Shown here: positions 55,126 to 64,000 of the stretch, in pieces | Position numbering within the stretch: position 1 is the stretch's first letter | Layout of the letters: every line of letters starts with the position of its first letter | DNA from: Hypoxylon rubiginosum | Lineage: Eukaryota > Ascomycota > Sordariomycetes > Xylariales > Hypoxylaceae | Reading direction: 5' to 3' | Assembly (NCBI GenBank): GCA_902806565.1 | Contig: CADCXA010000024.1 | Location: forward strand, 496,001-560,000 | DNA: 64,000 bases | Made by a program: the position numbers and the translations under genes | Notes under the pieces: model-generated | What the model was told of the DNA's origin: nothing | Database searches by the model: none | Seen by the model: only the letters and a program-made list of their open reading frames with translations

Positions 55126-57090
55126 GGTTGTTAACCTGGCCCTCTGAGCGAAGGCGCGCGCGCTCTTGAAAGTAAGCGGTAGGTGGCAAGTGGCAAGAAG
55201 ATGGATGTTCGAAAGGGGTAAAGGGTAGCAAGCAATACAACTGGACTGGTGTAGGTTTTAATAGAAAAAGGGCAAATAAATCGAAGGGGATTGCTAGGGC
55301 AAAATAGTTATGAAAGCCACGTTCGTCGTTATTTCTTCGTCCTTTATTCCCGTCGTTCTCCTTTTTTTCCTATTATTTTTTTGCAAATTTCCTTCTCTTA
55401 TTCGACGACTTGTGTAGCAGGCATGTTTTCCTCCGATGTCGTCGTTTGTAGAAATGAGTGCCAATGTCTAATATGCAGGGGATTATGGATTATGGATTAT
55501 GAACAACAGGTGGTAAAGCAGTCGTGAATCACATGCATTGCATATAAAAAATTTGTGTGCAAGCTCTGGCGCTCACCTTCTTGACCCAGTCCCTCGAAAA
55601 CAAATTGTTCTTTCCACCCGATGAACCAAGCAAGAAGAAGAAAGGTCGACAGAACTCAAGACAATTAAAATTTAATTCTTTGCTTCTTTGGGAAACAGCT
55701 GGGTGCTAAGATTGTAGCACAGCCCAGTCGCAAACACGAGATGTGGTCCCAGTCGTCCCAGTCGCGGGCGCGGGTATGCTGGTATGGTGGCAGTCACCAG
55801 TGTATAGCTTCCCAGATAGCGAGATAGTCCCCAGAGTGGGGAGCGGCGTACGGATACAGTAAATAAAATGAAAAAGGGAACGTTGGGGCTGAATTTTCTA
55901 GGCTCGAGGATTGTTAAAACGAATTTTGGATCACGTAATCCGATCTACGAAAAGAGAGAAGCTGAAAGATTGGTGATTGCATCAAAGATGTAGTTAAGCC
56001 GTAGAAGATGCCAATCGTGTTCACCGTGAGTCTTGTATCGGCAAACATTCTCGTAAGGGGTCCCGAGCTTCTAACTCCGACTTTAACCACGACCTGTTAA
56101 GACTGTTTGTTCATCTAATGCTACATACGTATAGAGGAATTAAAATGACTTGGCTTGGCTAAAGAACCTCATCATCTAAAATATCTTGCAAGTTCTACCA
56201 TTAAAAGGGGTAAGAAGATTTTATGCTAGAGGTTAGAAAGATTTAGAATTACGGTCTTCTTAACTTAAGAGCTAAGTTTTATTCCTTATTAATGAAAATA
56301 GGGAGCAACATAGTGTTAGCATGTATGCTACGTACGTCTATTAGTAAGAGAGTTAATGACTACATATAGGTAAACATGAAAAGAGACAGCTAGATTTTAC
56401 GGCCCATTTCTAGAAGATTCGTACCGGTAGCAAGACTCACAAGACAACAAGACAAAGCTTGGCTTCAAGATTCGATACTACAATAATATTTACACAAGCC
56501 CCATAGCTGCAGGGTTACGCCGCACAAGCCACACCTACTACCACCTACAGCACCTACCGGTACCTGCGGATTACCGATCCCACATATCCAAGACAGAGAA
56601 AGCTTAGCGTATTTCCTATTTATTACTAGCCTGTATTTTTACGGTGGAACTAGCCGGCGCCCTACTGCGGGTGGGAAGTCGCGAAAGTTGCCTTCATCCA
56701 ATCTTCATTTTCAATTTCATCTTCATTTTTATCTTCGCAGTTGACAACGACTTCATTATTGTTTGAGAAAGAAGGAGGCATAGGTCGCCAAGTGCCTAGT
56801 ATCCGCGCATTCATAACGATACCCCATCATCATCCTCTCATGTTTTGTAATTATTTTCCACGATAGACCATATTCTGGTCGCCACCAGGAATTTTTAGTG
56901 CCCTGCTCAGGCATCGATTAATCCACCTGAGTCCTGGTCTTCAAGATCTAACATCGAAGCGAAAACATTCTCTACACCAAGCAGATTCCGCGCTTGCGAC
57001 ATCAGTCTGGGCACGAGCTCGCGAAGATATATTTACTTTCATCTAATATTTCCCTGTGAACCGGCCACATCTCATCCTTTAGATTTCAAG
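55126..57090. other. Divergent control region of the ING and Hos2 genes
   Basis: 1,965 bp between two head-to-head chromatin genes. No coding frame is supported. It has AT-rich stretches near 56150-56350 and TTCATTTTC-type repeats near 56702-56740 before the deacetylase leader. Space is sufficient for two separate promoters and long 5' UTRs. Confidence 0.6.
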
Positions 57091-58590
57091 ATGGAGGTGG
57101 ACCCGGCGAATCATTATTCGTTGCGGTTACCAAAACCCAACTACCTCCCTCACAAGGTCGATGTTGACGAGCCGGTAGTCAAGAAGTTCAACAAGCCCTT
57201 AGATCGACCTAGTGACATGGAAAATGCCGCCTATCTTAACAAGATCAAGCGCTACTCCCGTGAAATTAACATCGAAAGGCCGAAAGGCTACACAGTGTCG
57301 TTTCATTATAACCCCGACATGGAGCGACATCACTTCGGCCAGACACATCCCATGAAGCCTTGGCGCCTAACACTTACCAAGAGCCTAGTCGCCTCATACG
57401 GAATGAATTTCGCAATGGATAACTACACGGCGCGCGCCGCCACGTACGAGGAGCTCACCGCATTTCATAACAAGGACTACGTCGAGTTTCTCGCCTCGGT
57501 TCCGCCTCAGCCGCTTCCGCTAGACTTCGACAACTCCAGTCCGGATCTCAAGTTCAACCTGGGAGGTAGTGACTGCCCACTGTTCGAGGGATTATACGAC
57601 TATTGTTCCATGTCAGCGGGCGGCTCCCTAGATGCCGCGAGGAAGCTCTGCGCCGGACAGTCTGATATCGCCATATGTTGGGGCGGTGGGCTTCATCATG
57701 CCAAGAAGTCGGAAGCTTCAGGGTTTTGCTATATCAACGATATTGTCCTTGGTATACTACAGCTGTTGCGCATCCACCCCCGAGTTCTTTATATCGACAT
57801 CGATGTACATCATGGCGACGGCGTAGAAGAGGCTTTCTTCTCAACAGATCGTGTCATGACAGTTTCTTTTCATAAGTACGACCCCCAGGTCTTCTTCCCC
57901 GGCACCGGCGCGTTAGAAGACAACGGCCCAAGGAGCGAACACAATCCGGGAGCCCACCATGCGATAAATGTACCCTTGAATGATGGCATCACAGACGAGC
58001 AGTACGAGTGGCTTTTCAAGAGTATCATCTCCAGATGTGTGGAGAAATTTCGGCCTGGCGCGATTGCCCTACAGTGCGGCGCGGACTCGCTTGCTGGGGA
58101 CAGGTTGGGTAAATTCAACCTACTCGTCCAAGGACACGCATCGTGCGTAGAATACATCAAGAGTCTCAATATCCCTCTACTCATGTTTGGCGGAGGCGGC
58201 TACACGCCACGAAACGTGGCCCGTGCTTGGGCATACGAGACGGGCGTCGCTATCGGCCAAAACAAGAAACTCCCCACCGAACTTCCTCTCCATACTCCTT
58301 GGCGAGACCGTTTTAGGCAAACGTCGCTCTTGCCCACCCTCCACGAGATCCTAGGCGAGCCACGCCAGAACAAGAATACGAGGAAGAAACTCGATGATAT
58401 CATAGAACATGTCACCGAGCAGCTGCGGTTTGTCGAGACCGCGCCGAGCGTTCAGTTCGCCACTATCCCGCCCGATCTAGGACCCATCAGGGACGAGGTG
58501 GAGAGGCGGATCAAGGAGGAAGTCGACGAGAGGGATGAAATAGGGCGGAAGCTTCGAGAAGAAGGCCTCGGAGATCGCATGGAACATTGA
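57091..58590 (+). CDS. HOS2: Class I histone deacetylase, Hos2 type
   Basis: Zinc-dependent deacetylase of 499 residues, intronless. The deacetylase fold starts GYTVSFHYNPDMERHHFGQT and THPMKPWRLTLTKSL, the pattern of the Hos2 branch (HDF1/HDC1 in plant-pathogenic fungi) rather than Rpd3. Active-site residues are visible: His202-His203 in GGLHHAKKSEASGF, the zinc ligands Asp238 and His240 in IDIDVHHGDG, and a third Asp in CGADSLAGDRLG. The Gly-rich loop MFGGGGYTPRNVARAW follows. The 90-residue C-terminal tail is charged (ERRIKEEVDERDEIGRKL). Hos2 is the catalytic subunit of the Set3 complex in yeast and acts on transcribed genes. Divergent partner is the ING gene. Confidence 0.95.
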   Translation: MEVDPANHYSLRLPKPNYLPHKVDVDEPVVKKFNKPLDRPSDMENAAYLNKIKRYSREINIERPKGYTVSFHYNPDMERHHFGQTHPMKPWRLTLTKSLVASYGMNFAMDNYTARAATYEELTAFHNKDYVEFLASVPPQPLPLDFDNSSPDLKFNLGGSDCPLFEGLYDYCSMSAGGSLDAARKLCAGQSDIAICWGGGLHHAKKSEASGFCYINDIVLGILQLLRIHPRVLYIDIDVHHGDGVEEAFFSTDRVMTVSFHKYDPQVFFPGTGALEDNGPRSEHNPGAHHAINVPLNDGITDEQYEWLFKSIISRCVEKFRPGAIALQCGADSLAGDRLGKFNLLVQGHASCVEYIKSLNIPLLMFGGGGYTPRNVARAWAYETGVAIGQNKKLPTELPLHTPWRDRFRQTSLLPTLHEILGEPRQNKNTRKKLDDIIEHVTEQLRFVETAPSVQFATIPPDLGPIRDEVERRIKEEVDERDEIGRKLREEGLGDRMEH

Positions 58591-59113
58591 TTATTGCTAT
58601 TGCTTGTAAGATAAAGGCTTGTGGCGTTGTTACGGCCGTAGATAGGTTTGCAGCAATCAAGAAACCTCGCTTGTAACAAGGACCTAGAATAGAGCTTTAT
58701 GTGAACTCAGCAAGTGAATAGGCGGTCGTGGTAATATCTATCGTTCAGATCCTTGAAACTCTCCATTCTTGTACCTTAAGGATTGGTGGAGAGTTGTACA
58801 AGTACCTGTGTACTTTCGTAGGGCTGAACGCGGAGTTCCGTTCCACATGCTTATCGATAATCTATGAGTGGGGGTCAAAAGGGGGCATCCACTTTGTCTT
58901 ACCCAGAATTTCATCTTCTCTCCAGTCACAATGACGACATATGCCTGGACTCTTGTGTACGACCGCGGAGCAGCTCGAAAAGGGGTACGTACGGGGGTGG
59001 GTTATCTATGGATATATTTCCTATGATGCGCGTTTCCTGAAGAACCGTCTCAAGTGAACGTCAGAGATCGTAAATCATTCAGTACCGACCTGTGAAATCC
59101 AGCCTCGTCTCCC
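58591..59113. other. Convergent 3' region
   Basis: 523 bp between the deacetylase stop and the FAD oxidoreductase stop. No gene, RNA or repeat is recognised. It marks the change from housekeeping to accessory-type genes. Confidence 0.55.
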
Positions 59114-60849
59114 TCAAATTTTTACTTTAGAAATCTTGAATCCGCCAGGAACCCGCTCTTGGAAGACCCCAGTAGGGTCGTACTTCGCCGACGCCTCCCT
59201 CATCTTCTTCAAGTTCTCCTCGCCGTAGGTAGAGAGGGGGTCTTGCGAGTCGCCGCAGTAATTCAGGTAGAGGAAGTCGACATTCTTTTCAAGCGAGGTG
59301 GCGTACGACCCGATCTCGCTGAACATGGCTTTCAGCGCGGGGGTGCTGACCTTAGTAGATAGCTCGAACGTCTCGACTTCGACCGCTACTATTAAGATGA
59401 CACAGTTCTCCGGTATGCGTTCGAGCCCGAGCATGTTACCGCCCTTGGCGACCGAATGTTGCGTCCAGGATGCGAGCAGAGGTTGAAAGACCATCGATAT
59501 GCTAAAGTTGCTATCGGGAATCGACTTTCTCAGTTCTTCCATCAAGCCCTCGAATAATACGGCTGCTTTTTTAATGATCCGCTCGTCGAGCTCGAAGGTC
59601 ACTGTCAACCAGGAATCGCTAATTCGACAAGTTAGCTTAGGAATTCTACACAGTAGGATTAGGATCATTCCACTTACAACCTCCCCGAAGGAACTAGAAA
59701 TTCTGCTACTTTCGAAGCTATGGTCTTTGATATGATATTTTGCTGGCCCGGAACAGTGAGGAGCTTCTGAAGGGGCTTCGTATTCTCGACGCCGTCGAGG
59801 CTGGTCACAACCACGTTTATGAAATATTCTGGGGTTTGAGGCATGTAAACCCACATCGCCAGGACGTGGCTGTCCGGGCTGTCCACGAGCTTTGTTTGGA
59901 AGTCCACGTAAGCCTCGATAACTTCGTTGGTGACGGCCTTGGAGTGGACGATGCTCCCATCCCATACGTTCTTTGCTGCGAAGGTCTTCATGTCAAACCG
60001 GGTTACTATCCCGAAGTTGTTGTGGCCACCCTTCAGCACGCGGAACAGGTCCGGATTCATCGTGTCGTTGGCTTCAACTATGCTTCCATCGGCTAGAACA
60101 ACTTCATAGTTGACGACCTGGTCTATCCGTCGGAAGATAGTCAGCATTCATACGGGCTTTTATAGGCCCATTACTGAGCTCACAGTCACTTACCGCATCC
60201 CCAACCGTCGCGGCAAGTAAAAAAGGTCAGGCCGCCGCCAGTCAAGAGACCACCGACACCGACCAGTCCCTCGCGGCCACCAGCTACCATAACTCCATCT
60301 ACGCAGCTATTAGTTCAAACTTTTTGTACCTATAAAACCATAAGGAGATTATCACTCACGCTTTTCCACGTCTGCATAGACGTTCGTCCACCTACCGCCA
60401 GGCTGCAGCGACGCAAGTTTCGTCTCAGGGTTGTATGTAGTCTTCGCCATGAGGCCAAGATCAATAGTCACGCCCTCTTCGATATTATTACCAGCTCCAT
60501 TCCACGACATATGACCGCCGCTGTTACGACATAGTTATCTGTTAGTCGCGTATCTAAGTTGGCTGGCAGACGTAGACCTCCAAAATATGAGACGTTCTAT
60601 CACACGACTCAATTCTTACCTTCGAATGGCAAATTTACAGCCGTCGGTTTTAACTAGAGCCTTTATTGCCTTGGAAACCTCCTCCGCGTTTCGGGGTTGT
60701 ACGATAGCCCAAGGACTGAGCCTAGGGGTCAACGACCAGTACGACCCTTCTCGTGCATCGTAGGTCTGCTGGCTAGGGATGTATAAGACATCCTCAAGAC
60801 TTGCCTCCTTTAAATTGGCGATGGCGGACTGCGCGATGGAAGAAGACAT
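59114..60849 (-). CDS. FAD-linked oxidoreductase, berberine bridge enzyme type
   Basis: FAD-dependent oxidase of 481 residues in five exons: 60849-60620, 60520-60360, 60298-60194, 60122-59678 and 59618-59114 (introns 99, 61, 71 and 59 bp). The FAD_binding_4 domain has RSGGHMSWNGAGN with His80, the expected 8-alpha covalent FAD site, rebuilt across intron 1. It continues with GGRWTNVYADVEK, AGGREGLVGVGGLLTGGG and TFFTCRDGWGCDQVVNYEVV. The C-terminal BBE motif reads YLNYCGDSQDPLSTYGEENL, with KYDPTGVFQERVPGGFKI at the end. No signal peptide is seen, so it is probably cytosolic, unlike secreted chito- or cello-oligosaccharide oxidases. Relatives serve in fungal secondary metabolism or sugar oxidation. 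It is in tandem with an NmrA-like gene about 760 bp upstream, but no scaffold-forming enzyme (PKS, NRPS, terpene cyclase) is in the window. Confidence 0.9.
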
Positions 60850-61609
60850 GATAGCGTTGATGAAGGTTAGTCATATATGTGAGGTAGAAAAACCCGCTCA
60901 GAAGTCTTATCTCAAGATCGGGGGAGAAACCCAATACTTATTCGTTCGCCTACCACCATCTCCCAGCATACCTCCGTTCATGTGCGCATTTTCGGCCGAT
61001 CAGTGGATTTCTAAGGGAAGTCCCGAATTCTGGGTACGCCCAGCCACCCACCCAGTCAAGCACAGCTGTTCTAAGAATGGAATACCCAATGAGGACCCTA
61101 TATCGTCGTGATAGCCTGCTGATAGATAAGCTTTCTTCGCATTCCCGAGGCGAATTGCGGCATACGTACAGTGTGATCAACGTCCAGACCCTTGCCGTTC
61201 CCGCCTTCAGTCAGCATGGGGTTCCGAAGAGCTGGTACGAACAGCCGAATGGGGCTCCGCCAAGACTTTGGCACTAGACCACGATGGCTTCAACACCTCT
61301 GTCTAGTGCTGACTCAGAAATGCGTACAGGAATTGTGGCTTTTAAGATTGAATTGGTATAGCACTGCTTATGACATGCTCATATCTCTACGAGACCATAC
61401 GATATCAAAGTGTGTTAAATAAATCGTTGCCGCCGCTCGCAACGCCGTACCGCCAAACTGCTTATATGATACCTCTGAGTCGAATGGGATTAAACTAGGG
61501 TATTTATAATAAGAACTGGCGGTGAGACCAGAATAGCTCTTAGTAGATAGAAATTCACTGACTTCTACAGGACAAAGAGTTACTACCCAGACATTTTGAC
61601 AACTGAACC
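60850..61609. other. Upstream region of the FAD oxidoreductase gene
   Basis: 760 bp between two minus-strand genes, holding the FAD oxidoreductase promoter and the NmrA-like 3' end. No open frame is convincing. No TATA box is evident. Confidence 0.55.
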
Positions 61610-62671
61610 CTAGGCAGACAGCTCTTTGCTCCAATCTTTCTCCCCAAGCCAGTCCTCAAACGACTTTGTCTGGACCTTATTCTTCAACTGGTGCGGCTCG
61701 ATCAGGCCGAGGCCGGTGTTGTATCCGAACTCGTCAATAGCGTCGAGCGCGTCCAGATGCTCGTACGCCAGACCCATCTTCTCGTGGAGGTACTTCGTAG
61801 TGACGAAAACATACGCCGCCTCTTTCCCGGTCGCCCTCGACCACCTATCCACCACGTCGTCCATCCTGAGATAGCTGTCGTACGCGAGCAGCTTCACGCC
61901 GGGGGCTTCGTCCTCGATCAGGGCGCGGACGAAGGGGCCCGTCGACTCCCTCGGGTTGATGATGGGCATCTTCAGGTGCTCCCTAATCGCCATGTGGATG
62001 GCGTACTTGCCGGTGCCCGGATCGAAGCGAGGGGCCAGCAGGGGGTTCTCCACGTAGGCGCCCGGGTAGATCAGGGAGGTCTTCTGTGCGAGCTCGGGCT
62101 TGGTCTCGATGTAGTCGACGATCGTGCCTTTCGCGTCCGTGTGCATCGACCGAGTGTACTTTCCCTTCGACCCCTTCGAGACCGAGCCGAGCGCCGAGTA
62201 GACGAAGCGTTCGAGGGTCGGCACCGCGGTCGCGGCGTCGATGGCGTTCTTGCCGTTGGCGGTCTCGTTCGTGAATGCCTTGACGCTTGCCGGCTCGGGG
62301 GCTTTCCCCTCGGCGTCTAAAGCTGCCTTCGCTGGCCTGTATCTATATGAGTTGGTTACGGAATTTAGCAGGTAATCTTCCTTTCCTCGTGGTAATATCA
62401 ATTCTCTAGGAGGCGTGACCTACATTTCCCAATAGTCGGTATTGAGGAAAATGGCATTGGCGTTCTCGAAGGCCTTCGCTAGGGACGACGGGTCAGCCAG
62501 GTCGCCGCGGACTACTTCTGCGCCCCTCGCGGCGAGCGACTTGGAGGCATCCGAGGACGGGTTTCGCGTCAGCGCTCGTACGTGCCATTCTGGCAAGCCC
62601 AAAAACGTGTTGGCGACGGAGCTGCCCTGGTTACCGGTGGCACCGATTACGACGATAATTTTCTTGGCCAT
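61610..62671 (-). CDS. NmrA-like family NAD(P)-binding protein
   Basis: Atypical short-chain-dehydrogenase-fold protein of 326 residues in two exons, 62671-62424 and 62342-61610 (81-bp intron). The N-terminal dinucleotide loop is VVIGATGNQGSSV (G-x-x-G-x-x-G). Next are RALTRNPSSDASKSL and the acidic strand VVRGDLADPSSL, then NAIFLNTDYWEIYRPAKAAL rejoined across the intron. The domain closes with LERFVYSALGSVSKGSKGKY and a substrate-side helix region. NmrA itself binds NAD/NADP as a redox sensor for GATA factors. Most fungal family members, including this one, are uncharacterised and some are isoflavone-reductase-like enzymes. No Tyr-x3-Lys catalytic pair in the classical position is obvious, so a regulatory role is as likely as catalysis. 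In tandem with the FAD oxidoreductase gene. Confidence 0.88.
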
Positions 62672-63077
62672 TGCTAGGTAGGTATTTCAGCTGTAAATAG
62701 TCTTTGGGCAAAGCGTGAAGGCCCTTACTGCGCTGCTCCGGGACGGGTCATGACGGAACGGGAGCTTGGCATTTTATACATACCTGGGTAGGTAATGCTC
62801 AAAAGGGGTAAGTAAATACCATCCGTCCCGGCATTGGTGTGGGGCCGGCTTTAATGTACGGACGGACCCGGCTCGGGTTTTAGCGATGGAGGGTCTTCTT
62901 AACGCCTCGCTTGCATATTCCCCTGATTAGCCCCTTGACTAACATAGTTATCACTATATGAATATCGAAGCATATATCGATAAGTTGATATGATTGACAG
63001 AGGAGTTAGGTACGGTAGGGAGGTACTTTGAGAATACACAATGGTATTTCTAACTACTATTGATATCCTTACCTACC
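62672..63077. other. Intergenic region
   Basis: 406 bp upstream of the NmrA-like gene. It includes GGTAGGTA motifs near 62675 and 62785 and an AT-rich tract near 62950-62990. No gene is seen. Confidence 0.55.
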
Positions 63078-63735
63078 TAGGTACCCAACCGAAGTTCTTT
63101 CATTGTACTCTCCTTCTGCGTCGCCTTGAAGTCAATAAGAAGCGCTTCACCGTTCCGTACAAGGAAGTTATGCTTGTTGATATCGCCATGCTTCATACCT
63201 ATAGAATGCAGCTTGGCCAGCACGTTACTGCCGTCCTCGCCTCATCTATATGGTCCATAACGAAGCCGATGACTCTGCCAGCCTCCGCGACGTGGCCAAG
63301 GAACCTAGGACCAATTCCCGTATCATCAATCCAGTTTCCGCCTCGAGGTACGGTATTTTCCAGGGAGAGGGGGCGAACTTGACGATCATTGGACGGTTGA
63401 AAAGGATGTGAAACTTCGTAAACGTTCTGGCGTATACGGTTGAGCTTCCTTATCTCTAAGTGGTCGATCTGTATAGGGTGCCAAGTGTTTTTGATCCCAG
63501 GAAGATCCCTTTTTGAGTTACGGGAGAAGATTAAGTGGCCGGTAAGTACGTGCTTAGAGACATGCCCTCGTTCCAATCACCGGATGGGAAAGACGGCAGT
63601 GTTGGGATTAGCACTGGCCGAAAGGTCTGATCGTCCTTGGGCAAAACGCCTAGGTCGACGGTGACATACACCACATGCTTGTCGTCGACTAGAGAACCGT
63701 AGTCGTCCTCTTCTTTATCGTCGGGGTCGACAAGG
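63078..63735 (-). pseudogene. Frameshifted relic of a fungal kinase-fold gene
   Basis: Pieces of one protein family appear in successive minus-strand frames. From right to left on the plus strand: KHVVYVTVDLGVLPKDDQ and LPSFPSGDWNEG (63735-63565); then GHVSKHVLTGHLIFSRN and WHPIQIDHLEIRKLNR (to about 63400); then PMIVKFAPSPWKIPYLEAET (to about 63350); then NWIDDTGIGPRFLGHVAEAG (to about 63230); then LAKLHSIGMKHGDINKHNFL and LIDFKATQ, ending at TAG 63078. The HGDxNxxNFL and LIDF blocks are the catalytic and metal-binding loops of the protein-kinase/APH fold. This matches fungal proteins often mislabelled as alpha-galactosidase A. At least four frame changes are needed and a segment before the catalytic loop is missing, so it is not translated as such. 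Introns do not explain the changes, which fall within a few codons. Sequencing errors could explain some. Confidence 0.78.
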
Positions 63736-64000
63736 GCTTATAAGAGTTGAACATTGCTATTCCGAGGTTCATCACGGCGCTCTATATTGAAATGATACCT
63801 AGTCTAGACGAGTCCTCCTGCTAAGGAAAGTCTTTTTCGGGTCGAACAGATTTACTGCACACGAGCAGTAAAACGTACCTAGGTAAGTAATGACCAATAT
63901 CTGATATTATTTGAAAATTGGGCGACATAAGGGTGATCGAATCACGTGATACCCTTCAAGTGCACCTTCAACTGAGTGTAGCCTGAATAGCAACGCGTCC
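63736..64000. other. Window end
   Basis: 265 bp. It could contain the lost 5' end of the relic gene (a Met-led short frame reads MNLGIAMFNSY near 63773) and a CACGTG at 63943. Nothing else is supported. Confidence 0.4.

Overview
The window looks like part of a chromosome arm from a filamentous ascomycete (Pezizomycotina, most likely a Sordariomycete; the order cannot be fixed from sequence reading). Reasons: the genes are monocistronic and lie on both strands. They carry short introns (about 50-180 bp) with GTANGT-type donors, CTAAC/CTGAC-like branch sites and AG acceptors. The gene set is fungal: Zn(II)2Cys6 factor, DUF3712, Gig1-type DUF3605 and Hos2 deacetylase. I rebuilt the multi-exon genes by hand from frame, splice signals and protein family expectation; exon limits are in the entries.

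Layout. 1-16 kb is gene-poor. A class-B bHLH factor (minus, 1514-3060) is followed by about 9.5 kb with no supportable gene, then a Zn(II)2Cys6 regulator (12758-14289) and an aldo-keto reductase (14637-16131) in tandem. 16.4-24 kb holds a DUF3712 membrane protein, a cytochrome b2-like FMN dehydrogenase without a presequence, and a repeat-rich unknown locus split by an in-frame TAG. 24.4-47.4 kb is dense housekeeping: peroxisomal MaoC hydratase (C-terminal SKL), tubulin cofactor E (Pac2), a CCCH protein, succinate dehydrogenase iron-sulfur subunit, an F-box protein, a Ptc7-like phosphatase, Rex1 exonuclease, a possible Mis18/Yippee-fold coiled-coil protein, a SET/MYND protein, a GNAT acetyltransferase, a dihydroneopterin-aldolase-domain protein and a DUF3605 protein. 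50.3-58.6 kb holds UDP-glucose pyrophosphorylase and a head-to-head pair of chromatin genes: an ING/PHD protein and the Hos2-type deacetylase. 59-64 kb looks accessory: a BBE-type FAD oxidoreductase, an NmrA-like protein and a frameshifted relic of a fungal kinase-fold gene.

Likely functional links: the Zn(II)2Cys6 regulator has a CGG array in its own upstream region and may control the adjacent reductase. The ING and Hos2 genes share a 2-kb divergent control region and both act on histone acetylation. The F-box and Ptc7 genes share a divergent region with two CACGTG sites.

Most interesting leads: (1) the possible Mis18-like protein at 38759-40368; (2) the TAG-interrupted, minisatellite-bearing locus at 21679-23686; (3) a palindromic tRNA-derived element at 38045-38215; (4) a probable second promoter and start inside the 560-bp first intron of UGP1; (5) the multiply frameshifted pseudogene at 63078-63735. 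I saw no CRISPR array, no intact transposon and no confident canonical tRNA.
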